Shown: positions 20,999 to 30,113 of the stretch, piece by piece
Position numbering within the stretch: the stretch's first letter is position 1
Layout of the letters: each line of letters opens with the position of its first letter
From: Photobacterium atrarenae
Lineage (GTDB): Bacteria > Pseudomonadota > Gammaproteobacteria > Enterobacterales > Vibrionaceae
Assembly: GCF_024380015.1 (NCBI RefSeq)
Contig: NZ_CP101508.1
Coordinates: 2,666,902 to 2,730,901 of the forward strand
Length of the DNA: 64,000 nt
Reading direction: 5' to 3'
Notes under the pieces: generated by a model
Databases searched by the model: none
What the model was told of the DNA's origin: nothing
Seen by the model: only the letters and a program-made list of their open reading frames with translations
Translations under genes and position numbers: made by a program

Positions 20999-21589
20999 AT
21001 GAACTTTCTAGCCCACCTGCACCTGGCCGATCACTGCCGCAGTCACCTGGCCGGCAATCTGCTGGCTGACTTTGTCCGCGGTGATCCGGACCGCCAGTAC
21101 CACCGGGAAGTCGCCAACGGGATCCGGCTCCACCGCTTTATCGACAGCTATATTGACGCCATGCCGGAAGTACTGCGCTGCCGGGAGCTGTTTGGTCCCA
21201 ACACCCGGCGGGTCAGCGGGATTGCACTGGACATCACCTGGGATCACTTTCTAGCCCGACACTGGTCCCATTTCCATGACCAGCCACTGCCGACATTTGT
21301 CAACGAAGCCCAAGCCGAAGTCAATGCCTATCACGGAGAAGTCCCGGAAGCATACCGTCAAACCATGGCCCGGATGTGGCAACAACAATGGCTGCTGCAA
21401 TACCAGAATGCCGCCACGATTCAGACCGCGCTGGAGCGTATGGCCAGCCGCCGTCCCAGGCTTCACCAGCTTGCCCAGTGCCCAAAAGAGATCAGCCGGC
21501 ACTACGACGACTTGGAGCAGCAATTTTTCCAAATTTACCCCCAGATCATCACTGCCGCCGACACATTCCGTGCCCGGCAAACCGACTAG
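20999..21589 (+). CDS. acpH: Acyl carrier protein phosphodiesterase
   Basis: A 196-residue HD-like hydrolase that removes 4'-phosphopantetheine from holo-ACP. The family start MNFLAHLHLA and the segments GNLLADFVRG, GIRLHRFIDSY and DITWDHFLARHW, with metal-binding histidines and aspartates, are present. In E. coli acpH (yajB) is divergent from queA; here the order is similar but interrupted by the protease and CBS genes. Confidence 0.94.
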   Translation: MNFLAHLHLADHCRSHLAGNLLADFVRGDPDRQYHREVANGIRLHRFIDSYIDAMPEVLRCRELFGPNTRRVSGIALDITWDHFLARHWSHFHDQPLPTFVNEAQAEVNAYHGEVPEAYRQTMARMWQQQWLLQYQNAATIQTALERMASRRPRLHQLAQCPKEISRHYDDLEQQFFQIYPQIITAADTFRARQTD

Positions 21590-21676
21590 GCCCCGCAGCA
21601 ATACCTCACCTGAATCAGCCCCAGGTTGGGCTCAGCCAGGCTCCGACTCAGGATTGTCACCACAAAAAGCGATAGT

Positions 21677-21702
21677 AAAAAAAGGGAGCGCCGAGCGCTC
21701 CC
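21677..21702 (-). terminator. Intrinsic terminator of the aceBA operon
   Basis: GGGAGCGC and GCGCTCCC pair around three bases; on the minus strand the stem is followed by seven T residues. It lies about 105 bases after the aceA stop and reads only in the minus direction. Confidence 0.85.
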
Positions 21703-21806
21703 AAGAAGATAACAGTAAATGTCATAGTTTAACTTCACATTCAACGGTGTCGCATCCGCTCCACCAATCAAGATAACAACATCTTGCTAGGATATATTTG
21801 GCTTCC

Positions 21807-23111
21807 TCAGAATTGATCTTCTTCAGTTGAACCGGTCAGGGCCGTGACGGAAGAGTTACCGCCCTGAATCACATTGGTCATCTTATCAAAGTAGCCGGTC
21901 CCCACTTCCTGCTGATGCGCGACAAAGGTGTACCCCTTATCTGCCGCTTCAAACTCAGGACGCTGAACTTTTTCAACATAGTGACGCATGCCTTCGCCCT
22001 GGGCATAAGCGTGGGCCAGCTCGAACATGTTGAACCACATATTGTGGATCCCTGCCAGGGTGATGAACTGGTATTTATAGCCCATATCCGACAGCTCCTG
22101 CTGGAACTTGGCAATGGTTTCCGCATCCAGGTTCTTCTCCCAGTTGAACGATGGCGAGCAGTTATACGCCAGCAACTGATCCGGATATTGAGCGTGGATG
22201 GCTTCGGCAAACTTACGCGCTTCTTCCAGGCAAGGCGTCGCCGTTTCACACCAGATCAAGTCTGCGTACGGCGCGTAGGCCAGGCCACGGGCAATCGCCT
22301 GATCAATCCCGGCGCGGACACGGTAGAAGCCTTCCGCAGTACGCTCGCCTTCGATAAAGTCTTTATCATATGGATCGCAGTCTGACGTCAGCAGATCCGC
22401 GGCATTGGCATCCGTTCGTGCAATGACCAGGGTCGTCGTCCCGGCAACATCCGCAGCCAGACGCGCTGCAATCAGCTTCTGGACCGCTTCCTGGGTCGGC
22501 ACCAGTACTTTACCCCCCATATGGCCACATTTTTTCACCGAGGCCAGCTGATCTTCAAAGTGAACGCCCGCAGCACCGGCGTCAATCATGTTGCGCATCA
22601 GCTCGTAGGCATTCAGCACCCCGCCAAAACCGGCTTCTGCATCGGCCACAATCGGCAGGAAGTAATCGATGCCCTCTTCCGGGCTGCCGCCATTGGCCCA
22701 CTGGATCTGGTCGGCGCGACGGAACGAGTTATTGATGCGCTTGACCACAGCCGGAACAGAGTCCACCGGGTACAGAGACTGATCCGGATACATGGTCGAT
22801 GCCGTGTTGTTATCGGCGGCAACCTGCCAGCCGGACAGGTAAATGGCTTCAATCCCCGCCTTGGCCTGCTGTACGGCCTGGCCACCGGTCAGCGCACCCA
22901 GACAGTTGACATAACCTTTTTTAGCGCCCCCGTTGACCAGCTCCCAGAGTTTGTCAGCGCCGCGTTGGGCAATGGTATTTTCCGGCGCGAAAGAGCCACG
23001 CAGGTTAATCACTTCTTCTGCAGTGTAGGTACGTTTTACATTCTTCCAACGTGGATTCTCAGCCCAATCTTTCTCAATAGCTTCAATTTGTTGCTGGCGA
23101 GTCAATGTCAT
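21807..23111 (-). CDS. aceA: Isocitrate lyase
   Basis: Splits isocitrate to succinate and glyoxylate, first step of the glyoxylate shunt for growth on acetate or fatty acids. A 434-residue TIM-barrel enzyme matching E. coli AceA in length. The catalytic motif [11 protein letters not shown] is near residues 191-201, with [14 protein letters not shown] metal-binding residues earlier ([17 protein letters not shown]) and the C-terminal [11 protein letters not shown]. Downstream of aceB by 133 bases; both are likely induced by acetate. Confidence 0.98.
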   Translation of the reverse strand: MTLTRQQQIEAIEKDWAENPRWKNVKRTYTAEEVINLRGSFAPENTIAQRGADKLWELVNGGAKKGYVNCLGALTGGQAVQQAKAGIEAIYLSGWQVAADNNTASTMYPDQSLYPVDSVPAVVKRINNSFRRADQIQWANGGSPEEGIDYFLPIVADAEAGFGGVLNAYELMRNMIDAGAAGVHFEDQLASVKKCGHMGGKVLVPTQEAVQKLIAARLAADVAGTTTLVIARTDANAADLLTSDCDPYDKDFIEGERTAEGFYRVRAGIDQAIARGLAYAPYADLIWCETATPCLEEARKFAEAIHAQYPDQLLAYNCSPSFNWEKNLDAETIAKFQQELSDMGYKYQFITLAGIHNMWFNMFELAHAYAQGEGMRHYVEKVQRPEFEAADKGYTFVAHQQEVGTGYFDKMTNVIQGGNSSVTALTGSTEEDQF

Positions 23112-23244
23112 CTTACTTTCCCTCGTTTCTATTTGGCGATAATCCGTTTAACGTCTTCGTTATCGGCTGTCTTTCTTTTCTCAGGCTTATTCGGGCGTTG
23201 CCGACCACTCATCCAGCATTGCCCGTTGTTCTGTTGTATTGGCA

Positions 23245-24858
23245 CTACTTCAGGTAGTCATACCCGGGTAGCGTCAGGAAATTCACAAGTTCATCACTGG
23301 TGGTCAGTTGCGCCATCAATGCGGCAGCTTCTGGATAACGGCCCTGCTCGAAACGCGCGGTGCCCACTTCTTCCTGCAGCACTGTCATTTCTTCGGCCAG
23401 CATCTGCTCAAACAGGGCTTTGGTGACCACCTGGCCGTTACTGAGCGCCTTGCCGTGCTTAATCCACTGCCAGATAGAGGCCCGGGAGATTTCGGCGGTG
23501 GCCGCATCTTCCATCAGGCCGTAAATCGGCACGCAGCCGTTGCCGGAGATCCAGGCCTCGATATACTGCACCGCCACCCGGATATTGTGGCGCATGCCTT
23601 CTTCAGTCCGCTCACCATCGCACGGTGCCAGCAGCTCACTGGCCGTGATGGGCGCATCTGCCTCACGGCTGACATCAAGCTGGTTCGGACGCTCGCCCAA
23701 AGCTTCATCAAAAATTGCCCGTGCGGTATCAGCCAGGCCCGGATGCGCGACCCAGGTCCCGTCGTGACCGTTTTGGGCTTCCAGTGATTTATCATTGCGG
23801 ATCTTATCCAGCACCCAGGCGTTACGCTCCGGATCCTTAGACGGAATAAAGGCCGCCATCCCTCCCATCGCAAAGGCACCGCGACGGTGACAAGTTCGCA
23901 CCAGCAGGCGGGAATAGGCATTAAGGAACGGTTTTTCCATCGTTACCACCTGACGGTCGGGCAAAATCCGATCCGGGTGGTTCCGCAACGTTTTGATATA
24001 GCTAAAAATATAATCCCAGCGGCCGCAGTTCAGACCAACAATGTGATCTTTGAGGCTATAGAGAATTTCATCCATCTCGAATACAGCAGGCAGGGTCTCA
24101 ATCAGTACTGTCGCCTTGATGGTGCCGCGCGGCAGGCCATACTCATCTTCAGTGAAAGAGAACACATCACTCCACCAAGCGGCCTCCTGGTAGGCTTGCA
24201 GCTTCGGCAGGTAAAAATAAGGACCGCTGCCTTTAGCCAACAGTTGTTTGTAGTTATGGTAAAAATACAGGGCAAAATCGAACAACGCCCCGGGGATGGG
24301 CTCCCCCTGCCACAGCAGGTGTTTTTCCGGCAAATGCAGTCCGCGCACCCGGCAGATCAGCACCGCGGGATCGTCCTTGAGCTGATAGGATTTTCCGGTC
24401 TCCGGGTGGGTGTAAGCAATCGTGCCGTTTACGGCATCACGTAGGTTGCGTTGCCCATCCAGGACTTCATCCCAGGCCGGAGCAAACGAGTCCTCAAAAT
24501 CGGCCATGAAAACTTTGACGTTGGCGTTCAAGGCGTTAATTACCATTTTGCGCTCAACCGGTCCGGTAATTTCAACCCGGCGATCCTGCAAGTCAGCAGG
24601 AATATTGCGAATGTGCCAGTTGCCATCACGGATATGGGCCGTGTCTTCCAGAAAATCCGGCAAAGCCCCGGCATCAATCGCCTGTTGCCGTTGTTCACGG
24701 GCTGCCAGCAATTCAGGGATGCGCGAAGCGAAGCGCTGTACCAGCCGCTCAACAAACTGAAACGCGTCGTCGGTTAAAATCTCTCTCTGCGCTTCAGTCA
24801 GTAGCGGTTGCAGTGATAGCTTCACTTCATGATTGATTGAGGCTGTTGTGTCCGTCAT
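23245..24858 (-). CDS. aceB: Malate synthase A
   Basis: Condenses glyoxylate with acetyl-CoA to malate, second step of the glyoxylate shunt. 537 residues (E. coli AceB 533). Family motifs include VFMADFEDSFAPAWDE (near 115-130) with the metal ligands, and PRGTIKATVLIETLPAVFEMDEIL (near 245-268). First gene of aceBA, with a roughly 600-base upstream non-coding region that probably holds its control sites. No aceK follows aceA. Confidence 0.98.
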   Translation of the reverse strand: MTDTTASINHEVKLSLQPLLTEAQREILTDDAFQFVERLVQRFASRIPELLAAREQRQQAIDAGALPDFLEDTAHIRDGNWHIRNIPADLQDRRVEITGPVERKMVINALNANVKVFMADFEDSFAPAWDEVLDGQRNLRDAVNGTIAYTHPETGKSYQLKDDPAVLICRVRGLHLPEKHLLWQGEPIPGALFDFALYFYHNYKQLLAKGSGPYFYLPKLQAYQEAAWWSDVFSFTEDEYGLPRGTIKATVLIETLPAVFEMDEILYSLKDHIVGLNCGRWDYIFSYIKTLRNHPDRILPDRQVVTMEKPFLNAYSRLLVRTCHRRGAFAMGGMAAFIPSKDPERNAWVLDKIRNDKSLEAQNGHDGTWVAHPGLADTARAIFDEALGERPNQLDVSREADAPITASELLAPCDGERTEEGMRHNIRVAVQYIEAWISGNGCVPIYGLMEDAATAEISRASIWQWIKHGKALSNGQVVTKALFEQMLAEEMTVLQEEVGTARFEQGRYPEAAALMAQLTTSDELVNFLTLPGYDYLK

Positions 24859-25454
24859 TCTTACGCTCCCTTACGACATGTAACTAAATCACCACTTACA
24901 TCAGTTCCTGTGACTCAGACTTATCCACTCCCTGAGTCGTAACCTTGAAATTACGTTGCCGCAATCAGTCACCAATTGCAAGCATCCCTGCCGACAAACA
25001 GAGAAACAAACACAGACTTAAACCAAACAAAAACAACAACTTAAATATTTTAGAGTAATAACTCAAAACACTAAATTAAAACAAATTTCAGCGAAATGCT
25101 CGGTTTCATCAGCGGCCCGCTAACCCGCCCCGAAATGTAACCAGTTACGTAATTTAATTACCAAACAACCCAATTCAAACCCATGTTCAAAAAAGCGTTT
25201 TAAACAGAAAATAAAATCCTGCGCCACGCCAATATGACTAAATAACAGCCAGTTAGGCATCATGTTTTCGGCAAAGTTATACGCAACCAGCATCACTTGC
25301 TAATCAATTGGTTTCATTTATTTGTGGAGCGAAACAGAATAAATCTACAAAAACCAAATCAGCACCGCGCCGAGACGCGCACTGGATATATTAGAATTCA
25401 GGAGAAAAGCAGAAGAACGTGCTGTTATCGTGGGAAAGTACAGGCCGACTCATG
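24859..25454. other. Long AT-rich region upstream of aceB
   Basis: About 600 bases between the aceB start and the oxyR end without a gene. A 7-bp inverted repeat (GACTCAG 24912-24918, CTGAGTC 24932-24938) lies in the presumed aceB leader. The stretch 25000-25330 is rich in A on the plus strand and T towards aceB, as in a promoter region. I see no clear CRP, IclR or FadR site. Confidence 0.5.
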
Positions 25455-25455
25455 A

Positions 25456-25478
25456 AAAAGGGCTAGACTAGCCCTTTT
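25456..25478. terminator. Terminator hairpin at the end of oxyR
   Basis: AAAAGGGCTA and TAGCCCTTTT are perfect complements around a GAC loop. The stop codon of oxyR lies inside the stem (25463-25465), so the gene ends in its own terminator. The A and T flanks make it usable in both directions. Confidence 0.85.
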
Positions 25479-26359
25479 ACAATCTCTGCCAAGCGGGCAA
25501 AGGTTTGTGTTCGGCTAGAGGTCGGACGCCAGACCAGGCCAATTTCACGGTAGGCTTCCCGACCCGGCGGATCGACAACCACCAGATTCTGGTTATCCAG
25601 GATCCCGTGATTAATGGCCATCTGGGGAATGAAAGTGGTGCCCAAACCGTTCGCAACCATTTGAACCAGCGTGTGCAAGCTGGTGGCTGTAAACGGATTG
25701 ATCTTCTCCCGACTCGTCAGCTGGCAGGCAGAAACAGCGTGATCGGTCAGGCAATGCTCTTTCTCCAACAAGAAGACGGATTCATCCGGCAAGTCGGCAT
25801 AACGCAATGGATTCGAGACCTGCGACGCCTGTTTCTGGCTGATCACCATTTTAAAAGCATCGCGCCCCACCACTTCACTGTACATGCCGTTAATTTCGAC
25901 CGGCAATGCCAGGATCAGGACATCCATTTCACCGTTGCGCAGCGCAGCCAAAAGATTCGCCGTGGTGTCTTCGCGCAACAAGAGATGCAGGTTCGGGTGG
26001 TGCTGGTTGACCGCCTGCACTAGATCACACAGCAGGAAAGGTGCAATGGTCGGAATACAGCCAATCCGGAGCTGGCCGTCCATACCATCACCCTGGTGGT
26101 TCGACAGCGCCATCAGGTCCTGGGTCCGCGCCAACAACTCACGGCTGCGCTCGACCACATCTTCCCCGGTCGACGTAAACACCAGAGACTTGTTATCTCG
26201 CTCGATCAGCTGACACCCCAGCAACTCTTCCAGGTTCTGGACGCCGGAGCTTAAGGTCGACTGACTGACAAAACAGCGCTTGGCGGCCTCACCAAAGTGC
26301 CGGGTTTCAAACAAGGTCACCAGATAATGGAGCTGTTTGAGGGAAGGAAATTTATTCAT
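25463..26359 (-). CDS. oxyR: OxyR, peroxide-sensing LysR-type regulator
   Basis: A 298-residue LysR regulator activated by disulfide formation on exposure to peroxide. The N-terminal helix-turn-helix covers residues 1-60. The redox cysteines are C203 and C212 in EHCLTDHAVSAC, with the same nine-residue spacing as C199 and C208 of E. coli. It is divergent from the 2-Cys peroxiredoxin gene 132 bases away, a probable target. A LysR without that cysteine pair would not be called OxyR. Confidence 0.93.
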   Translation of the reverse strand: MNKFPSLKQLHYLVTLFETRHFGEAAKRCFVSQSTLSSGVQNLEELLGCQLIERDNKSLVFTSTGEDVVERSRELLARTQDLMALSNHQGDGMDGQLRIGCIPTIAPFLLCDLVQAVNQHHPNLHLLLREDTTANLLAALRNGEMDVLILALPVEINGMYSEVVGRDAFKMVISQKQASQVSNPLRYADLPDESVFLLEKEHCLTDHAVSACQLTSREKINPFTATSLHTLVQMVANGLGTTFIPQMAINHGILDNQNLVVVDPPGREAYREIGLVWRPTSSRTQTFARLAEIVKGLV

Positions 26360-26417
26360 CGTAATTTTCGATTACATCAATCTATTTATTCCGCTTTTTT
26401 CAATGTACCAGTTCCGC

Positions 26418-26423
26418 TATAGT
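26418..26423 (+). promoter_or_regulatory. Candidate peroxiredoxin promoter (-10 element)
   Basis: TATAGT lies 68 bases before the peroxiredoxin ATG with a poor -35 (a T-run), as expected for an activator-dependent promoter. OxyR activation is inferred from the divergent arrangement; I could not find a complete ATAG-N7-CTAT pair. Confidence 0.35.
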
Positions 26424-26491
26424 TTGTCTCGTTCAAACAGGAGCCTACCGGAAAGGTCGGCGACAAACCCAATCTATAGGAGCACCAATTT

Positions 26492-27100
26492 ATGGTACTA
26501 GTAGGTCGTCAAGCACCAGATTTTACTGCTGCAGCTGTTCTAGGTAACGGCGAAATCGTTGATAACTTCAACTTTGCAGAATTCACAAAAGGTAAAAAAG
26601 CGGTAGTTTTCTTCTACCCACTAGACTTCACTTTCGTATGTCCTTCTGAGCTGATCGCTTTCGACAAGCGTTTCGAAGACTTCAAAGAGAAAGGCGTAGA
26701 AGTAATCGGTGTTTCTATCGACTCTCAGTTCTCTCACAACGCATGGCGTAACACTGCTGTTGAAGACGGCGGTATCGGTCAGGTTCGCTACCCACTGATT
26801 GCAGACGTGAAGCACGAAATCTGCAAGGCATACGACGTTGAGCACCCAGAAGCCGGTGTTGCGTTCCGTGGCTCTTTCCTGATTGACGAAGAAGGTGTTG
26901 TTCGTCACCAAGTTGTGAACGATCTGCCTCTGGGCCGTAACATCGACGAAATGCTGCGTATGGTTGACGCGCTGAACTTCCACCAGCAGAACGGTGAAGT
27001 TTGCCCAGCTCAGTGGGAAGAAGGTAAGAAAGGTATGGACGCTTCTCCACAAGGCGTTGCTGCTTACCTGTCTGAGTTCACTGCAGATCTGGACAAGTAA
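26492..27100 (+). CDS. Typical 2-Cys peroxiredoxin (AhpC/Prx1 type)
   Basis: A 202-residue cytoplasmic peroxidase reducing hydrogen and alkyl peroxides. The peroxidatic cysteine is C50 in DFTFVCPSE and the resolving cysteine C171 in GEVCPAQW. It has GGIG in place of GGLG and no C-terminal YF motif, so it should be relatively resistant to overoxidation. Codon choice is strongly biased (CGT, GGT, GTT, AAC, GAA) compared with neighbours, suggesting very high expression. Preceded by TAGGAG at good spacing and followed by a terminator. The reductant (AhpF or thioredoxin) cannot be told from sequence; no ahpF is adjacent. Confidence 0.94.
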   Translation: MVLVGRQAPDFTAAAVLGNGEIVDNFNFAEFTKGKKAVVFFYPLDFTFVCPSELIAFDKRFEDFKEKGVEVIGVSIDSQFSHNAWRNTAVEDGGIGQVRYPLIADVKHEICKAYDVEHPEAGVAFRGSFLIDEEGVVRHQVVNDLPLGRNIDEMLRMVDALNFHQQNGEVCPAQWEEGKKGMDASPQGVAAYLSEFTADLDK

Positions 27101-27199
27101 GACCCTATAGGTCTTACCTCACACCCGCTCAACGGTGTGATGGCAAAACGCGAAAGCGTAAAGCCGAAAAGTCAGCCTGAATGGCGATAAAAATGATGA

Positions 27200-27224
27200 G
27201 GCCCGGATACACCGGGCCCTTTTT
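27200..27224 (+). terminator. Intrinsic terminator of the peroxiredoxin gene
   Basis: GGCCCGG and CCGGGCC pair around a five-base loop followed by C and five T residues, about 100 bases after the stop. Confidence 0.85.
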
Positions 27225-27335
27225 GTATCTGCCTCTGCCTTTTCAGACTCCCCCTACTGGTATCCCCTGCCAATCAGTTTTACACTGCCAGCTCTCCTCC
27301 CGCGAACACCTTTAAACGGCTCGGAACTGATTGCT

Positions 27336-28079
27336 ATGTCTTATCAACTTGAAGTTTGTATCGATAACATCGAATCACTGACGCTGGCTCAGCTGGGCGG
27401 CGCGACCCGCATCGAGCTTTGTGCAGCGCTGGCTTTGGGCGGCCTGACACCCAGCCATGGCTTGATGCACATCGCAGCCCAAACGGCGACCGTCCCGGTC
27501 TATGCCATGATCCGCCCGCGCCAGGGGGACTTTCTCTTCTCCGATCAGGACATTGAAATCATGCTGAGTGATATCCACGCCGCCAAACAGGCGGGACTGC
27601 AAGGCGTGGTGATCGGCGCGTTGACCGCAGACGGGAAGATTGACCGCGATACCTTGCGCAGTCTAGTCAACGCGGCCCGGGGCATGGGGATCACCTTTCA
27701 CCGCGCCATCGATCAGTGTATCGATCCGATGGCGGCGCTTGAGGTTATTATGACCGCCGGCTGTGAGCGGGTACTGACATCGGGTCAACACGCGAGCGCG
27801 GAAGCCGGGATTGAGGTTCTGGCCGACATGGTGCAATTTTGCGGCAACCGACTCTCGGTCATGGCCGGCGCTGGCATCCATGCCGGCAACGTCCGGGAAA
27901 TTGTCCGCAACACCGGCGTCAAAGAAGTACACTTGTCCGGGAAATCAACCCGGCCGAGTGAGATGGGCCACTACGCCGGGAAGGCTCATATGGGCAGCAA
28001 TGCCGTGGATGACTTTGCCATCCCCGTGACCGCGACCGATAAAATCGCCGCCGTCGCACAAATTCTCAAAACCTGTTGA
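27336..28079 (+). CDS. cutC: CutC family protein
   Basis: A 247-residue TIM-barrel protein. The family was linked to copper homeostasis, though its direct function is unsettled. Sequence hallmarks are RIELCAALALGGLTPSHG near residues 25-42, FHRAIDQ near 120-126 and LTSGQHASAEAG. Length is the usual 240-250. Stands alone between the peroxiredoxin and a convergent hydrolase gene. Confidence 0.94.
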   Translation: MSYQLEVCIDNIESLTLAQLGGATRIELCAALALGGLTPSHGLMHIAAQTATVPVYAMIRPRQGDFLFSDQDIEIMLSDIHAAKQAGLQGVVIGALTADGKIDRDTLRSLVNAARGMGITFHRAIDQCIDPMAALEVIMTAGCERVLTSGQHASAEAGIEVLADMVQFCGNRLSVMAGAGIHAGNVREIVRNTGVKEVHLSGKSTRPSEMGHYAGKAHMGSNAVDDFAIPVTATDKIAAVAQILKTC

Positions 28080-28110
28080 AGCCTGAAATCGCCGAGCCTT
28101 AAACGAACAA

Positions 28111-28132
28111 GAGCCTGCAAATGCAGGCTCTT
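28111..28132. terminator. Hairpin between convergent cutC and hydrolase genes
   Basis: GAGCCTGCA and TGCAGGCTC are perfect complements with a two-base gap, followed by only TT on the plus strand and TTGTTCGTTT on the minus strand. Probably a bidirectional terminator of moderate strength. Confidence 0.6.
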
Positions 28133-28153
28133 CGGGTTGCTCAAAGATGCGAG

Positions 28154-29677
28154 TTACCAGCCGATGATATTATCGGTTGGGTGTGGTACGCGGCTGCCAC
28201 TATCAAACCCTTTGGTAAAGAATCCCGGGTTCCATTCGCAAGCATCATCCATAACCTCCTGGGACGGGTTAATCAGATATTGCGTTGTCGGATCATCGAT
28301 GCAGCTCACGTTTTTATAGCTAAAGCCATGATCCACCCGGTTATTGACAGTGATCAGAGACGCTGAATCACCCAGTGCCGCCACCATTTCTTCCGTCCAG
28401 GTATATGGCGTCGCCGGATCGTACTGGCCACCAATGACCAGGATCTGCTTGCCGCCCAGCTTGGACGCCATATTCTCAACCGGTGCAATCGGATCGCGTT
28501 TCGCTGACCAGCCTTGACACATATCAGCAGTATCCCAGTAACTCAATGGGCCATACAGCGCAGAGGCATCGTAATAGTCATGGTCTGACAAGGCGATTTC
28601 AACATCCGTCAGAGGCATCCGTTCATCCGTACAGATCACCGCTTTAAGATGAGCCCTGGCACGCAGGTCATCTTCCTGGCTGGAGTACACAGTTTTCGAC
28701 CAGCTATCTGCGCTTAGGAGACTCCAATACAAATCAAATCCATTGTCATTATCCAACAGATCTTTTAATCCATAATCAATATTCTGCCAGTAATTGCTCG
28801 ACTCACGCGCTATTGTCAGGCTCATCACTGCAGACAGTGCATCAAAGTCCAGGGTGTAGCCATCATTGGTTCTGTAATAGAAAGCGCCATTTTTGGATTG
28901 CCCATATTCATCATGAAACAAACCACTGGCTAACGTTTCATATGTTGTTTTACGCGTAGGATAGGTCGCATAATCCAGACGGTAGGCTGCAATCTTTTCA
29001 TACCCGGCGGTATTGCCGATCCGGATTTCCACATTGTTGGCATCCGTCGGTGACATGGGTGAGTCCAGTACAATCGCCCGAACCCGCTCCGGGAACATGT
29101 CGGCATACAATGACCCCAAGCGGGTACCGTACGAATAGCCCAGGAAAGTCAGTTGCGCATCACCCAAGTGCGCTCGCAGGCGGTCGAGATCTTTGACGAT
29201 GGAATTACTGCCGATATAAGGTGCAACTTGCTGGAAAGTGGCATCACAATTACCCTGCTTGTTACGCTCAGCCACCGCGCAGGTCGTCAGTTCATCAGCA
29301 AAGGCGCTCCAACCGGCACCGCGCGGATCCATGCCGACAATATCGAACCGATCCAGAATCTCTGGCGGGAAATCATAAGCTGCCATAGATGCCGCCCCGC
29401 CGACCGCCGGCGCACTCGGGCCACCAAAGTTCAGAACCAAAGCACCAATCCGCTGGGCCGGATTCCGGGCCTTATGGACCCCGTAAAACACTTCGACTGT
29501 TTCACCGCTTGGCGCATTATAATCTTTCGGCACCTGCATAAAATCACAGGTCATATTGGCCGGACAGCTCTGGATGGCCATTGCCCGGCGATCGGCAAAG
29601 GGGTTACCGCCACCATCGCCGCCGCCACAACCTGTCAAGATCAGGCAAGTCAGCGCCCCTGACATGAACTTATACAT
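28154..29677 (-). CDS. Alpha/beta hydrolase lipoprotein, TAP-like C-terminal domain
   Basis: A 507-residue secreted hydrolase related to tripeptidyl aminopeptidases and proline iminopeptidases. The N-terminus has a lipobox (LTGC, lipidated C17) followed by a glycine-rich linker, so it is membrane anchored. The nucleophile elbow is GYSYG with S182; the acid is in GGQYDPATP and the histidine in VDHGFS near the C-terminus. These fit the TAP-like arrangement, in which the C-terminal domain carries Asp and His. Substrate unknown; a peptidase or esterase is equally possible. It has no clear operon partner. Confidence 0.82.
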   Translation of the reverse strand: MYKFMSGALTCLILTGCGGGDGGGNPFADRRAMAIQSCPANMTCDFMQVPKDYNAPSGETVEVFYGVHKARNPAQRIGALVLNFGGPSAPAVGGAASMAAYDFPPEILDRFDIVGMDPRGAGWSAFADELTTCAVAERNKQGNCDATFQQVAPYIGSNSIVKDLDRLRAHLGDAQLTFLGYSYGTRLGSLYADMFPERVRAIVLDSPMSPTDANNVEIRIGNTAGYEKIAAYRLDYATYPTRKTTYETLASGLFHDEYGQSKNGAFYYRTNDGYTLDFDALSAVMSLTIARESSNYWQNIDYGLKDLLDNDNGFDLYWSLLSADSWSKTVYSSQEDDLRARAHLKAVICTDERMPLTDVEIALSDHDYYDASALYGPLSYWDTADMCQGWSAKRDPIAPVENMASKLGGKQILVIGGQYDPATPYTWTEEMVAALGDSASLITVNNRVDHGFSYKNVSCIDDPTTQYLINPSQEVMDDACEWNPGFFTKGFDSGSRVPHPTDNIIGW

Positions 29678-29716
29678 TTGTCACCTTTCTTTGTTATTTT
29701 TGTCTTCTTTAATATG

Positions 29717-29733
29717 TTTACTGCGATTGGTAT
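29717..29733 (+). repeat. Fragment of the long palindromic repeat (right end)
   Basis: TTTACTGCGATTGGTAT is identical to the final 17 bases of the full repeat copies at 29922 and 52449. It lies only about 190 bases from the first full copy and in the same orientation. A relic of another copy or of a larger composite element. Confidence 0.6.
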
Positions 29734-29921
29734 TACGAGAAAGCCACACAAAATCGGTGGCATATGAGCATAAAATAAAACAATGCGCAATTATCACCCT
29801 TTCAAATACCGATCCAGTTAACCAAATGTATATCCTGCCCGGCTTGAGTCAGACAAAGATAACACTCCCATGCTCCCTCGCTCGCCATCACCGCGTCAGC
29901 GCATTATCATAACCACGACTA

Positions 29922-30079
29922 ATACCAATCAAAGTAAGTGATCAGAAATAGCGCCGGAATAATGTTTGAGAACAAGGCAGAATTTTTAGATAAGTAGTTA
30001 TTCTACAATCAAAAATTCTAACGCAGTTATCGAGCATTTTAACAAGCTAGAATGACCAGCTATTTACTGCGATTGGTAT
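29922..30079. repeat. Long palindromic intergenic repeat, copy A (158 bp)
   Basis: Begins ATACCAATC and ends GATTGGTAT (9-bp inverted termini), with an internal inverted repeat around GAATTTTTAGAT / ATCAAAAATTC. Nearly identical to copy B at 52449-52610 apart from scattered base changes and a 4-base indel near the left end. The structure resembles ERIC or other MITE-like intergenic repeats. No coding capacity. It lies between the lipoprotein hydrolase and ppk2 genes. Confidence 0.88.
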
Positions 30080-30113
30080 AAGCACAGGGTGACACATCAA
30101 CAGGGAGAGCTGA

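Noticed and set aside
24859..25454. Possible small RNA gene upstream of aceB
   Set aside because: No promoter-terminator pair is visible; only a weak 7-bp hairpin.
26360..26491. Possible OxyR binding sites between oxyR and the peroxiredoxin gene
   Set aside because: Only isolated CTAT and ATAG halves are present; no arrangement fits the spaced consensus well enough to call.
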